This document shows positions 36,530 through 48,973 of a stretch of DNA of 64,000 nt, in pieces. Position 1 is the stretch's first letter, and each line of letters starts with the position of its first letter. Origin of the DNA: Ceratotherium simum simum (lineage: Eukaryota; Chordata; Mammalia; Perissodactyla; Rhinocerotidae); the NCBI RefSeq assembly GCF_000283155.1, contig NW_004454195.1, positions 5,294,782 through 5,358,781 on the forward strand, in the 5' to 3' direction. The position numbers and the translations under genes were made by a program. The notes beneath the pieces were generated by a model. The model did not search any database and had not been told where the DNA came from. It was given only the letters and a program-made list of their open reading frames with translations.

Positions 36530-37590
36530 CAATGAAAACCAGGATGGCTGTACATAGCATCCTACAGAATGGGTGGCAATCCAGATTATATCTGCGTGGC
36601 CAGAGAAAAGGTAAAAAACAAAAGAATGATGGAAGTAGCAGGAAGACATATACCAAGAAACTAGGTGGTACAACTGAATTGGCAGATATGAAGAAACCAA
36701 AGCTCCCTCGTGGTGCAGAAATACCACTTCCTCCAATTATAATCTGACATCTGAGCTCAGCTCCAGAAGAGAAAACAGTGTGTATTTATGAGCATCTGGA
36801 TGGACCCAGAACCTGAGCAATCCTAGAGGATGATTTTGACAGCAAGCCCTTCATCCAAGTAGAACAAAAAGGGAAGTTATAGAGAAGAGAGGCAACAGAT
36901 GATAAAGAGCCATTGGCTGGTAGGCCAAATTTCCTAGATAACTTTTAAGAAACAATTATGGATACTACTATCAGTATCAAATTTCGTCTAGAAGCATGAA
37001 AACCTCCAGTTCTGAGGGCACTGGACAACTTGATTTTTTTCCGAGAAAGACAATTCTAAAAACCACATACTGTATCTATATCTTTCAAAATTACTGGCTG
37101 AGAAAGAAGTAGCTCTGCATTATATATGAACTTAAAAACATTTTCTACTTTTTCACTAGAGTTGAAAAGCAGTGAAAAAGGCCTTCATTCTGGTTTTTAT
37201 ATTTCAGTACATGGGGTCATCACATATGTCATTACCTTCCTGGGCTGTCTGGAGAAAGGGAGAAGTGACTTCTTTAGCCCTCGCATCAATGTAGCTATGG
37301 TTCCTGTAACCTCTGCAGAGTTGATGCTTCATAACAAAATTAATATAAACATGAAGAATATGCAAAAGATGTGGGAGCAGAACCTTCTCTGCACAACTCA
37401 AAGAATGCCATCCTGATGCACATATAGAGATGCACACTCTTCTCCTTTTGTGGAACTGAAGGGGTTCTTCAACATCCCAGAATAAAAAACTGTGATTCCT
37501 ATGAAAGTGGCTGGTAGGTTCTCAACAAGACTCGTGTCAAGCATGACAAGTTACAAGTTAAATAAACTGGGAACTTTTCTGAGTTAAGCA
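36530..37590 (+). pseudogene. Unidentified retrocopy-like segment
   Basis: Sits between an L1 3' end and an ERE. A frame open from 36532 to 36747 encodes a basic, lysine-rich stretch (GQRKGKKQKNDGSS, then MKKPKLPRGAEIPLPPI). Just downstream, in other frames, are stretches such as VCIYEHLDGPR and AILEDDFDSKPFIQVEQKGK, then a second open frame (37126-37416). An aataaa lies at 37561. This pattern of protein-like text in shifting frames ending near a polyadenylation signal suggests a decayed processed pseudogene. I recognise no parent gene and see no poly(A) tail or TSD. It could instead be an unlabelled old transposon. Confidence 0.3.
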
Positions 37591-37607
37591 AACCCAAGTT
37601 CAAGTTT

Positions 37608-37883
37608 TTTTTTTATCAGCCCTGAGCTAACATCCATGCTAATCCTCCTCTTTTTGTTGAGGAAGACCGGCTCTGAGCTAACATCTATTGCCAATCCTCC
37701 TCCTTTTTTTTTTTCCCCAAAGCCCCAGTAGATAGTTGTATGTCATAGCTGCACATCCTTCTAGCTGCTGTATGTGGGACATGGCCTCAGCATGGCCGGA
37801 GAAGTGGTGCGTCCCCGGGATCCGAACCCGGGCCGCCAGTAGCAGAGCGTGCGCACTTAACCACTAAGCCACAGGGCCAGCCC
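37608..37883 (-). mobile_element. ERE SINE, long chimeric type
   Basis: Third copy with the two-module structure: 'gagctaacatccatgctaat' and 'gaagaccggctctgagctaa' followed by the ERE1 body ('aaagccccagtagatagttg') and head 'cttaaccactaagccacagg'. TSD cccaagttcaagttt at 37593-37607 and 37884-37898 is perfect. Confidence 0.95.
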
Positions 37884-37898
37884 CCCAAGTTCAAGTTT

Positions 37899-38514
37899 AA
37901 CTAGATCTTATTAGTATTAGGCTTCATTCATCCACATCAAACGGATGAGATATGACAAGAGAAGGCAAAAGTATTTCTATGGTCTTGTCCTTTCAGGAAG
38001 CCACAGGCAAGAAAGTAAGGCTGCTGTTGTGTGTACTGCTAGGTGTACATTAATTTGAAGTATATTAACTAAAAAGAACTAAGTACAGAACATTTGTCCC
38101 TGGAAGAAACACATCTTATCTGGAAAAATAATTTGGTCACTTGTCCTGTTCTTCACTCTATGTTTCTCAGAAAGAGGAAAGTGATTGTACTTCCTCTTGA
38201 TAAAACACACACAAAAAGTTCAGGTAGCTGATAGTTCTACAAGTTTAGCCTCAAAGGGATTTCAGTGGCCTGGAATTGAATAATAACACTTATCTTAACT
38301 GGGTAAATTATCAGAAATAGTATTTCTGACTAACCAGAAAAGGCAATAAATATTGGCACACTTAAAATATTTGTCAAGGAAATGAGAATGGAGGAAGAAA
38401 AGTGAGAGGCCGTCTTGAATTTGACGGGCTACCCGCTCTGACAGCAGCTGAGATCCGATCCCTTTCTCCAGGGCAAGTTCTAGCTCTCACAACTTCTTAA
38501 CACTGTAAGCAGTT
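37899..38514. other. Unassigned sequence
   Basis: No repeat or exon recognised. Confidence 0.4.
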
Positions 38515-38525
38515 CCCATCCTCTT

Positions 38526-38739
38526 TTTTTTTTTTTTTAAGATTTTATTTATTTATTTGTTTTCCCCCCAAAGCCCCAGTAGATTGTTGTATGTCATAGC
38601 TGCACATCCTTCTAGTTGCTGTATGTGGGACGCGGCCTCAGCATGGCCGGAGAAGCGGTGCGTTGGTGTGACCGGGATCCGAACCCAGGCCGCCAGCAGC
38701 AGAGCACGCGCACTTAACCGCTAAGCCACAGCGCCGGCC
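38526..38739 (-). mobile_element. ERE1 SINE
   Basis: Poly-T, 'attttatttatttatttgtt', 'aaagccccagtagattgttg', head 'cttaaccgctaagccacagc' and gccggccc. The flanks cccatcctctt and cccatcttctctt give an imperfect TSD. Confidence 0.93.
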
Positions 38740-39977
38740 CCCATCTTCTCTTAATTGTGACCTCTCAAAATACTGGTTTTCCAAATTTATCCAAAAGGTT
38801 TGGTTATTCTTTCTTATGTTCTGGGCTTCTAAAACAACAACAATAACAACAAAACTAAAAATGAAACCTCAGAAAAATAATCTTAAGGAAAAAAATGCAA
38901 AAATGATAATTATTATAAATTCTTATAGCTGATATTCCCTATCAGCAAGCTTTCTACAATGGTTTAGGTTTCATAATTTTTCAAACCACAAGAATAATGA
39001 AATTTCAGAGTTCCAAAAAATAACTAACCCCTCTGTGACCCAGATGGAAATTCTGTGGAATACCAAATTTAAAGATGAAGAAAACCAGAGACAAATTACG
39101 ACCATTACACTTATTTATTAGCTGTAGACAGAATTTCACAAGATCTCATGATGTTTGAGGCTCCAAACAGAAAGCTGCCTAAAACAGTTATAAAACTCCA
39201 GGTGAACTCTGAGGTTAAATAACAAACTGAGAATACTTCTATACTAGTCATCTCTAAAGTCTTTAGTCATTTTGACATTTTTAAATGCAGAATAAAATCC
39301 CGGCAAAGAAACAGTGAGAATTGTCCTCGACTTCATGCCCTTCATATGTACTCTATTAAGTCTGATTTACTCAGAGGAGAAAGAAAAAAAAAAAAAACTC
39401 TTAAAAGGTAGACAGTAATCTTATGTAAATGGCCCATTGTCCTAGTATTAAGAATAAGCAAAAGCTGCTACACCTATACAACAAATCCCATAAGACAAAG
39501 TCCTACAAAATTTAAAAACTGTGTGCTGTGAAAACTTCAGGTGAAAAATTAAAAACTTTTGAGCATACTTCCCCAATTTATATATATTTATTTACAAATT
39601 ATACACTTGTACAAATTGATTGTGTACATTATAAAAAATACACAGAAATGGAAATTTTAAAAGAATGAGATAAAAATGAAGTTTTTAGTATTTTCTTCCC
39701 ACCCAACTCTCAATGCATTGTTTTATCTACCCTGGGGTATGTACACCCCATTTTGAAGACAACTGCAAGAAAAGACAAAAACCAGACTGAGGCACATAAC
39801 GAGCTGCCTTTACAGTGGCTTCAAGTCCACTCTAAATTCTGTAAGCATTGACAACTCAATACCTTCTCCAACTCAGGATAGCTGCTTTCAGCCCTCTCTG
39901 TATCTATTATTATCACCTCCCTCAGAAGATACAGGGCAAGAGAGGAGGCAAAGATAAAAACAGCAAAGCACCGAGGC
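38740..39977. other. Unassigned AT-rich sequence
   Basis: Short aac/aat repeats near 38833-38855. No repeat family or exon recognised. Confidence 0.4.
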
Positions 39978-40490
39978 CACTGGTTAAGAGCACTAATAAG
40001 GAAGTTTAATAAAACTACAGATTAAATTAAGTGTGTATGTTTGCTCTGCCAGCTCTGACTTTCACTTAGCCTGGTACTCTTGCTCCCCTTGCCTCAGACC
40101 ATTATGTGGAGTAAGCTGTATTATCAATCACCTTCTCCAGCACCACCAAGCAGAAGGCAGGCTGGCCCCACCACGCCATCTGCACATGCACCTGCTCTCA
40201 ACAGCAGTGGCTGCTCACGGTCTGCTGGCCCAGAGATACCCTGGCCCAGAGGGCACCACTGTGAACTCATATTTTCTGCAGGAACTAGTCCAAAGATTCA
40301 GGAAGAAAAGCTGGAGAGAGCCAAAGACAAGAGACAGGACAATGAATGGCAGCTTACAAATACGAGCCACAAAACCTCTTGGGAGGGGGGTCATAAAGCA
40401 TCTTACCCACCTACAGTTACTAAAGAATTTCAGTCATTATTGCCTATTCCCTTGGATATGTCCTACTTTTCAAAAAATCTAGTAATATAG
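39978..40490 (+). other. GC-richer block with overlapping open frames; not a supported gene
   Basis: Two overlapping plus frames (40033-40482 and 40080-40490) share the DNA, so at most one could be real. Neither has a domain I know. A good-looking splice acceptor (tattttctgcag, ending 40280) precedes a charged stretch EEKLERAKDKRQDNEWQL, but no matching donor follows. Bases 39985-40110 loosely resemble MIR. Most likely noncoding, but the only place in the window with an exon-like look. Confidence 0.25.
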
Positions 40491-40789
40491 TATTTGTTGC
40501 ATGAAATATACATTTCATTTTACTTCAAAAATATATTTATCATTATTTATGAGCAAAATAATTATCATAGCATATCATAATCTCAATTTCCTTTTTTTTA
40601 TACTGATGAAAGTACTCAAGCAGACAATGGCAGTACATAGGAATATTATCAAATGAATTCACATTAGATCTGCAAAACCTTCTCTCAAGATCTGAATGTT
40701 AGATTTCTTCTTGATTATTGTTTTTATGAGCATGGTAAAGCAGTCTCGACTTTAAAAGTTCTCTTATAGCTCATTTTCAATATACAAGA

Positions 40790-41575
40790 AGCTCATATGA
40801 GTATACTTGAAAAACATGAAGTCTATAATAAAGACAATGTAAATGGTAACTGACCGAAATAAATGTAAAAATGTTCAATTTCATGTATAATCAAAGAAAT
40901 ACATGTTAAAACAAGGAACCATCATCCCAAATCCCATTAGCAAAGACAAAATGGGTAATTCTAAAAGCACGAAGGAAAAGTGTGTCTCTGTCACTCTCAT
41001 ATACTGCTGGTAGGGAGGCTAATTGATACACTTGTTCTAGAGAACAATGTGACAAAATATATCTAAAGTTCTTAAAATGCTCATTCTTTGACCCCAAATT
41101 CCAACTTCATGAATCTCATCTACATAAAAAAATTTAATAACCAGAAATGAACATCAAGACTTAATGCCCAAAGATGTTCATTTATTTGATGGCTATAATA
41201 CATTTACTATAGTGAATGACAAACTGGATAAAATCTAAATACTCAGCTAAGGTATGTACATCCTTTATGTATATCTTATAGATGAAATGAAATATTATAC
41301 AGCCACTTAATAGCATCTCATGTAATAAACTTAAGTGTTTTTTTAAGTGGGATATACAAATAGTACAAATAGTACAAAACAATTTCATCTATATAAAAGA
41401 GAAACCAATACAGAAAAAAAATTGGAAAGTCGCTGGAAAGCCAGCATGTTAACCATTGTAACCACTACGACATAAGGGGATACAGGTGACTTTTAAATTG
41501 TATTTTCCAAATGTTTTACAATCTGCAAGCTACTTTTTTATAACTGGGAAGAAAAAAAGTTTTAAAAGTCTATCG
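40790..41575 (+). mobile_element. L1M 3' region
   Basis: 'atgttcaatttcatgtataa', 'caaagaaatacatgttaaaa', 'ctctcatatactgctggtag', 'attctttgaccccaaattcc', 'gaaatattatacagccactt' and 'aacttaagtgtttttttaag' follow the end of L1 ORF2 and its 3' UTR in order. The coding frame is destroyed. Confidence 0.8.
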
Positions 41576-42280
41576 ATCAACTACCAATGATATTTCTGAA
41601 AATCAGCTACTTTTTAACACTAAAAACAGCATTATGAAACATAAGCCTTATACAATAAAAACAGAATTCCTTATCACTCAATTCTGAAGGATTCTGAGAT
41701 AAAGCATCTATGACTTCGAAAACCAATATCACAACATAAACCTTTTACAAACAATAATCAATGATAAACAAAACGCCATTTATCCCCAGGTGGAATTATA
41801 TAATAGTCATAAAATGGACATCGTGGGTTTTTTCCCCTGTGATTTTCTTCCCCTAAAAGTCACTCTGTGGGAGATGAAAGAACCATTGATTCCAATTTTG
41901 AGACGACAAGACACTATCCATAAGCAATTTTCTGCTGACAGATCAATCTCTAAGTATAAATAAAACTAGGCATTTTTAACCAAATGCTGAATTACCGTGG
42001 TGCTCTAATGGATGTATGCTAACTACAATCAAAATAAACTTTAGAAACAAACAAAAACTTGTTTAACTTCTAATATCTTCTGAACATTTAAGAATCTTTG
42101 GAGTGAGACAGACTCAGGTGAGGGAAATGCTGTTGGATCTGGATAATAAAAGATACATGTTACCCAGTCAGAGAAGGAATGGAAGAACAGAGCAGTACAA
42201 ATGGTATGGTACAGCTAGAACCAGAGTTTCTTGAGCGATATGGCCTGTAATGTTACTGGAGAGGAGGCAGGACCTGTACT
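41576..42280. other. Unassigned AT-rich sequence
   Basis: No repeat or exon recognised. Confidence 0.4.
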
Positions 42281-42530
42281 GTCACCTGAGCCTCCCCAGG
42301 CCTTCACACACCCACACCCGGCTCCTGCAGTGAACAAAAAATGAAGGAGGACTGAACCCAGCAGAGAAGTGCTTTCCTTCTGCTATCACCTTGCCATTTC
42401 CCTCCAGCACCCTCTACTGACAAAGCTAATCCTGCACCAGCTAACAAAGGAGAACTATTACAGGGTCCAGTTCCAGGCCCACAAAGCAAAGAAGGCTGGA
42501 GTTGGGGCTAAGAAACAATAAATTGTTGAC
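42281..42530. repeat. Old interspersed-repeat-like sequence, unnamed
   Basis: 'ccagcaccctctactgacaa', 'gcaccagctaacaaaggaga' and 'cagggtccagttccaggccc' are phrases I associate with a common mammalian repeat, but I cannot place the family. Confidence 0.4.
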
Positions 42531-42589
42531 TGGTACACTGTCTTTCCTATCAAAGAAAAGACAGAGGACTCTGCTTTATTCTTTTTTTT

Positions 42590-42700
42590 ATCCTTGGCCC
42601 CTAACACAATGCCTGGCATACAGTAGGAATTCAATAAATTTGTAAAGCATAGTAAAATGGAAAGAACACAGAATTTAGACTTAGGCAGATACTGGTCAAG
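42590..42700 (+). mobile_element. L2 end, then MIR-like text
   Basis: 'cacaatgcctggcatacagt' and 'aggaattcaataaatttg' are the L2 3' end. The following 'aaatggaaagaacacagaat' resembles the start of a MIR. Confidence 0.6.
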
Positions 42701-43875
42701 CCTGCACAGTCACGAGGCGGGGGTGTACGACACACAAATAAGCAGCAGAAAAGAAAAGGATTTCCCAGATTGGCCTGCACAGGACTGTTGCTGCCTAGAA
42801 ACATTTTAGACTCTAGATCATGCTTAGAAGTTATTATTAACAACCTTCTATAACATTCTTTATAGAGAGTCATCTACATAGAGAGCCTATCTTTTAAAGA
42901 ACTGTAAATGCATTCATGACAATACTGGAACAATTGAGGTAAAGTGGGCCAACAGGAAAGAAGCTTAAGCTAAGTATCTGCAACCAATGTGATGCAACAA
43001 ACAAAACTGAAACCATATACCCTTCCTAACCTGTTTTTTCATTTCTCACAAAATACGATTGTTCATTTCAGGCATAAAATACTTTAGTACCATTGGTATC
43101 AAAAAACGTATTTTCTCTTCTTAAAATCACATCCTGATGTGAGAAAACTTTGATGATAAAACAAGATACTTCTTTGCGGGATAGCAAACAAGAAACACAG
43201 ATTTAAATTATGTCCTATTATATAATAAACAGCCTCGCCTTGCTAAACAGAACCATCATTGTTAAATTACATTTTTAAATGTTTTTAAAGGCTTGAGATT
43301 TGATCCAAAAGTGCCCTATCATGCCAGATTTCTATATAAAGCTACATGTAGAAAGTAAAGATTTTCTTTCAATCACAATAAAGAGAATCACAGAGGTAGA
43401 CAGTGACAGACGACATTCAGTCTTAACAAAGTCTTGCTTATTGAAAGAACAATTGCAGACAAGTGACAACCTGTGCTAGTTTTAATCATCTTTAAAAAAA
43501 GACTAGTCCTAGAATAGTAGTGGTTTGAGCAATGAATGTAAAGAATCAAACACTGCTAACAGTGCTTTACTGTCAGGAAATTCATCTTCAGTTTTCCTTA
43601 ATTTGGTACATATTTATAAGAAAACTAACTTCAAATATAATGTCCTATCTTTAAAAATCACCAACACTTGGAAGCCTATAATTATTACAAAATAAAAAGT
43701 TTTTAAAAATCAATATAATCAATAATATCATTGTATTCTAAAAGATGTTCTTCCAATAAATTTCAAAAGCAACATTCATTCATCTTTCAAGAACTATACA
43801 ATTTAATTACACCTGAATCTTCCCATAAAGCCATTCAACACACAGTAGAACTAGGTTTAAAGCTCGCCTTTGAAC
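42701..43875. other. Unassigned AT-rich sequence
   Basis: No repeat or exon recognised. Confidence 0.4.
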
Positions 43876-43879
43876 AGGC

Positions 43880-43960
43880 TTCTTTACAGCTGGGGACTGG
43901 GCCCATGCCTGGCACAATGTCCAACACATAAGACTGAATGATAATATTTGCTGAAGAAAT
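43880..43960 (+). mobile_element. L2 3'-end relic
   Basis: 'cccatgcctggcacaatgtc' and 'caacacataagactgaatga' match the L2 end; short. Confidence 0.6.
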
Positions 43961-44484
43961 GGCGAAAAGGATCTCCCCACACGGTAGTCTAATCTACAAG
44001 GTGGCCCATGCCACGGATAACAATGCCACTTAAACTTTATCTCATATCCACAAATTACTAGTAGGAAAATAATTCATTTAATTTATTCTATGCACCGCTA
44101 CTGATCATAATGAACCCTTTGTCAGCTAGTTCCAAACAGAACAAAACACTACCCACATGTAATTTCCATTACTAGTAATAATCTAGTTCTCACCTGAAGA
44201 GGGCTAGAACCAAAACAGTAGCAGTGGGAATGGCAAGGAAAATAATATGTAAAGATTTTTTTGAGTGTTATTCTGCTGTCCGGAATGTTCGTCTCTTACT
44301 GACAATGAATAAATATTATAGAACTCGTTTGAGATCTAGACTTAGACTTATGCCTTCAAAAAGCCTTCCCAACTAGCCCACCCAAAAATGATCCCATCTA
44401 AATAGAAAGATCCATCTAAAACTCTAATAAAAATTTAATGGGGAGTGTGGAATAAATGCAGTAAAATAAAAAGATAATAAAAAT
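43961..44484. other. Unassigned AT-rich sequence
   Basis: A weak L2-like phrase at 44360 ('aaaaagccttcccaactagc'). Nothing else. Confidence 0.35.
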
Positions 44485-44505
44485 GAGGTAAAAAAAGAAA
44501 AAAAG

Positions 44506-44707
44506 GGGCATGCCCCATGGCCAAGTGGTTAAAGTTCCACACACTTCTCTTCGGCAGCCTAGGTTCACAGGTTCGGATCCTATGCGCGGATCTACTCCAC
44601 TCGTCAGCCATGCTGTGGCAGGGACCCACATACAAAATACAGGAAGATTGGCACAGGTGTTAGCTCAGGGCTAATCTTCCTCAAGCAAAAAAAAAAAAAA
44701 AAAAAAA
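44506..44707 (+). mobile_element. ERE SINE, diverged
   Basis: Head ggcatgccccatggccaagt, B-box-like ggttcggatcc, 'agccatgctgtggcagggac', 'gttagctcagggctaatctt' and a 20-A tail. Flanks gaggtaaaaaaagaaa and gaagttaaaaaaagag look like a diverged TSD. Confidence 0.92.
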
Positions 44708-46107
44708 TAGAAGTTAAAAAAAGAGAAGTCAGAGAGAGAGTAGTAGAATTAGAAAACAGGAAAGAAGGAATAATGTTAATAAAACTGGAGCCCCAGCAGA
44801 AGATCGAAAAGAAAAAAAAAAGGAATAGAAGCAATATTTAAAACTATGATCCAAGAAAACTTTCCAGAAATAAAAGATCTGAATTTACATACTGAAAGAC
44901 CATCCAATAACTGGGAGAATTTACCCAGAACAATCAATTCCTGGACATATCTTAGCAAACTCTTAGGCTTCAAAGATAAAGAAAAAAATGCTCAAGGCCT
45001 CTAGGCAAAAAAGATAAAATAATGAACACAGACAAATTTGGCATCACAGTTGTCTAAAACAAAATACAATGCAACAACGGGGCAGGATTTTTCACAAATT
45101 TAAAAAGAAAGCATGAATAACAGATTTTATATCCAACCAAGTTATCCTTCAAGTATCAATGCTATGTAAAAACAGTTTTAAACATACAAGAATCCATGAC
45201 CCCTTCTTGAAAAATCTACCACAGATGAGCTTAATGCAATCAAACAGATGACTATGGAAAATCAAAAAGTGACAAGTCCATTCATACACATAACTGTAGA
45301 TCTGAGACTAAAATGAAGGTGGGGACATTAATCTTTGAAAGTTGAAGATTAATGTACAAATGTTATATATGTTGTATCAAAAGTAAAAATAATAATGCAA
45401 AAGAAATGTGAGGAAATGAGAAAGTAAAATAAGTTCATTGGTTGGCAAAAGTCAGAAGTTACAGGATACCATTAAACTCTAACCCAACAGACGATAAATT
45501 ATTGAATAGGTAACAGAGGAATACAGGCATTTAAAAGATATAAAGACAAAGGTAACCACTAGAATAAAAACACAAATGTTCCTAAATAACATTTTGTTAA
45601 TTTAAAGAAAAAAATACATCCCATAGAGAAACACAGCAAATATAAAATAATATATAATTATAAAATATAACCACAGAGTTGAGACCAAATATATCAGTCA
45701 TGTCAACAAATGTAAAGAAGCTTAGCGTTTTTTATTAAAAGAAAGAGATCTTAAATTTAGCTCACAAAGTAAGACCCAACTCTATTCTGTATAAAGAGAC
45801 ACATCTTAAGCAAAGTGGTTCAGAATGGCTAAAATTAAAGAGATAGACAATGGTATTAACAGGCAAAAGAGAGCAAAGCAGAATTCAAGCCAAAAGGATT
45901 AAATGTGAAAAGAGCAGTTTAATTCTACAGTCACAATTGACAATGAAATTACAACACTTAAAAATATCTATGCACCAAATAATGCTGGAACCATCCTTAC
46001 AAAACAAAGCACAAGTTCTAAGTGCGAAAGGATTTCAATCTAAAATGAAACCAGAGGATATGAAATGGATACACATATGTGCCCTCAGAAGAATGGAATT
46101 TAAGAAC

Positions 46108-46409
46108 TGAGATTGATTTCTTAAACGCCTGATTTACAGAAGACCGACTTATCTTCTGACCAATGAACACCCACCACAATCTCTCCCCATCCGCAAGTCA
46201 ATGAACTAACTGCTTGGACTCTGGCTAAACTTCCCCTTCTTTGCACTCCTTGCCCATAAATACAGCCCACCCGAAACTCTCAATGGACTCAACTGTAGCC
46301 TGCTATAGCATGCATTTACTGAAGTGCAATTCCTCTGCTATTCCCGAATAAACCGAATTTCTGGTAATTCGAGCTTGCCTCAGTTCACCTCTTTATTTAG
46401 GCTGCCACA
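46108..46409 (+). mobile_element. Solo LTR, about 302 bp, inside the L1
   Basis: Starts tgagattgatttc and ends gctgccaca (TG...CA), with a TATA-like ccataaataca near 46255 and aataaa at 46347-46352, in the LTR order. L1 text stops before it and resumes after it ('aataataagagactttacta'). Flanks agaac and agaag form a 4-of-5 TSD. No internal retroviral region is present. Family not named; no protein encoded. Confidence 0.6.
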
Positions 46410-47935
46410 AGAAGAAATGTACTAATAATAAGAGACTTTACTACACTCTCCATGCAAGACAAATCAAGCATATACACACACACAAAAGTAGAAGACAAAA
46501 TCAGTAAGGTACACCTTACGGATCTATATTAAATGTTCTAGCTATTAATAAAGAATATACCTTCACAAGCACACATTGAACACTCAAAAAAATTAATGAC
46601 ATAAATCACAAAGAAAGTATCATATCAGTAAGCTCTTTAAAGTATAATAATTAAAAACAACACTGTCTTACCACAATGCAATAAAACTAGAAATTAAAAA
46701 AAAAAAATCTTCCTATGAACAACTCTTGGATGAAAAGAAAAACATAAACAGAAATTAGAGAATTTCTTAAAAAAACAGTGATCTTGAGCACACTATGCAT
46801 CAGAATCTATGGGATACATTTAAAACAGCAAGCTGAGGAAAATCTGTACTAAACATTTATCACTAAAGATGAATGAATTAAAAAATGAATTAAATACTTA
46901 GCTCAAAAAACAAGAAAACAAAAACAAAAAAGCATGAGAAAAAAATATAAATATACCAAATAAAAAATAAAAAGGAAAAAATAATAGCAAAAAAATTGTT
47001 TTAAAATCATGAGATCACTTTTGCAGACTTCTATGCAAATAAACTTGAAAATCAAGATGATATAAGTTTTTACAGATATACAGATTACAAAAAATGCCCC
47101 CATTAGAGATAGAAAGCTTAAGCAGATCAACTTCCATAAAAGATATATAGAAATTTATTTAGGTAGCATCTCACAAAAAATCAAAAGGTCCAGATGAGTT
47201 CACAGGGGAATTCTATCAAGCCTTTAAAGACTAGATAGTTTCAATGATCTATAAAATGTTCCAGAGTACTGAAAATGAAGAAAAATGTCCTAATTCTTTT
47301 CATGAAGCAAGTGTAATGGGTACCCAAACCAGATAAAGACAATTCAAAAATATAACAATGGAGCAACACGATTCATGGATATCAGTGCTAACATTCTGAG
47401 TATCTTTGCACAGAAAATTCAATGCAACAATAAGAAAATGACACACCATGTGGAATTCACTTCAGAAATGCACGGTTGGTTCAACATTGAAAAATCCATT
47501 AATATTATACATCATATTAATATATCTAAGGGGAGAAAAATCTATTCATTATCTTCTGAAACAACTTCCAAAAAAACTTCCAAAAAAACCACCCATTTCT
47601 GATAAAACTCTAAGAAAATAGGAATTTATGGACTGTTTAACATTACAAAATACAAAAGAAGTCCAAAAGCCAGTATTTCACTTAATAGGAACACAGTAAG
47701 CCACCACTAAGACAAGAAATAAGGCAATATTATCCAACATCTGAAAAACTATTCAACAGTGCACTACAGGTATTTGCCAATGTAATTAGACAAGAGAAAT
47801 AAGTTACACTAAAGGATAAGAATTGTAAAGAAGAAATAAAACTGTATTTGCAGATGAAATAATAGTACATCTAGAAAATCCTAGAAAAAAATGAATGATA
47901 AAAATTAACTCAAACTATAAAAAAAACTCAGTAGG

Positions 47936-48146
47936 GGGCCGGCCCCCGTGGCTTAGCGGTTAAGTGCGCGCACTCCACTGCTGGCGGCCCAGGTTTGGAT
48001 CCCAGGCGCGCACCAACACACTGCTTCTCTGGCCATGCTGAGGCCACGTCCCACATACAGCAACTAGAAGGATGTGCAGCTATGACATACAACTATCTAC
48101 TGGGGCTTTGGGGGAAAAAATAAATAAATAAATAAAATTATTAAAA
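47936..48146 (+). mobile_element. ERE1 SINE in the L1
   Basis: Head ggccggcccccgtggcttag, body to actggggctttggggg, tail aaataaataaataaataa. TSD aaaaaactcagtagg at 47921-47935 and aaaaaattcagtagg at 48147-48161 (one change). Confidence 0.95.
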
Positions 48147-48731
48147 AAAAAATTCAGTAGGTTAACAAAATATAAAATAAACATGAAGAAATAATAGCCT
48201 TTATATACACAAACAATAACCAATTCAAAGATAAAATTATAGAGAAAACCTCTATCAGAGGTAGAGAAAACATTTAAAATTGCAACAAAAAACCTAAATT
48301 TGTAGGAATAAATTTAACAAGATATATCAAAATCTATATTGGACAAAAGGTTAAAACACTCCCGAAAGAAACAAAAGCAGATCTGAATAAATGTAGAGCC
48401 ATCTTCTATTCTTGGATAGGATGAATCAATATCATAAAAATGTCAGTTCTCCCCAAGTTAATTTATGATGAGTTAATTTTTAATCAACCAATAAAAATAC
48501 CAACTAATTTTTTCACGGAGTTAGAATGATGATATTAAAGTTCATTGGAAAAAACTAGCAGGCAAGAATAGCCAGAAAAACACTAAAAAAGAAAAACCAC
48601 AAGGAGAGATTAGCCCTAGCAGACATCAACTCATAAATAAAACTTCCATAAAAACAGAGTGGATGGAACATAAATAAACAAACAGACCTGTGTAATAAAA
48701 TGGGAAGCCCAAATTAGACCTACATAAATTT

Positions 48732-48973
48732 TTTTGTGTGTGTGAGGAAGATCAGCCCTGTGCTAACATCTGCCAATCCTCCTCTTTTTTTGCTGAGGAA
48801 GACCGGCCCTGGGCTGACATCTGTGCCCATGTTCCTCCACTTTATATGGGACGCTGCCACAGCATGGCTTGACAAGCAGTGCGTTGGTGCACGCCCGGGA
48901 TCCGAACCGGTGAACCCCGGGCTGCCGTGGCGGAACATGCACACTTAACTGCTCGCGCCACCAGGCCAGCCCC
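48732..48973 (-). mobile_element. ERE2-type SINE in the L1
   Basis: Tail with tgtgtgtg, 'gatcagccctgtgctaacat', 'gggacgctgccacagcatgg', head 'cttaactgctcgcgccacca' and ggccagcccc. TSD of 17 bp with two changes: tagacctacataaattt at 48715-48731 and tagacttacgtaaattt at 48974-48990. Confidence 0.93.

Noticed and set aside
40033..40490. 149- and 136-codon overlapping open frames as a gene
   Set aside because: Two frames share the DNA, neither has a recognisable domain, and no promoter, start context or splice donor supports them.
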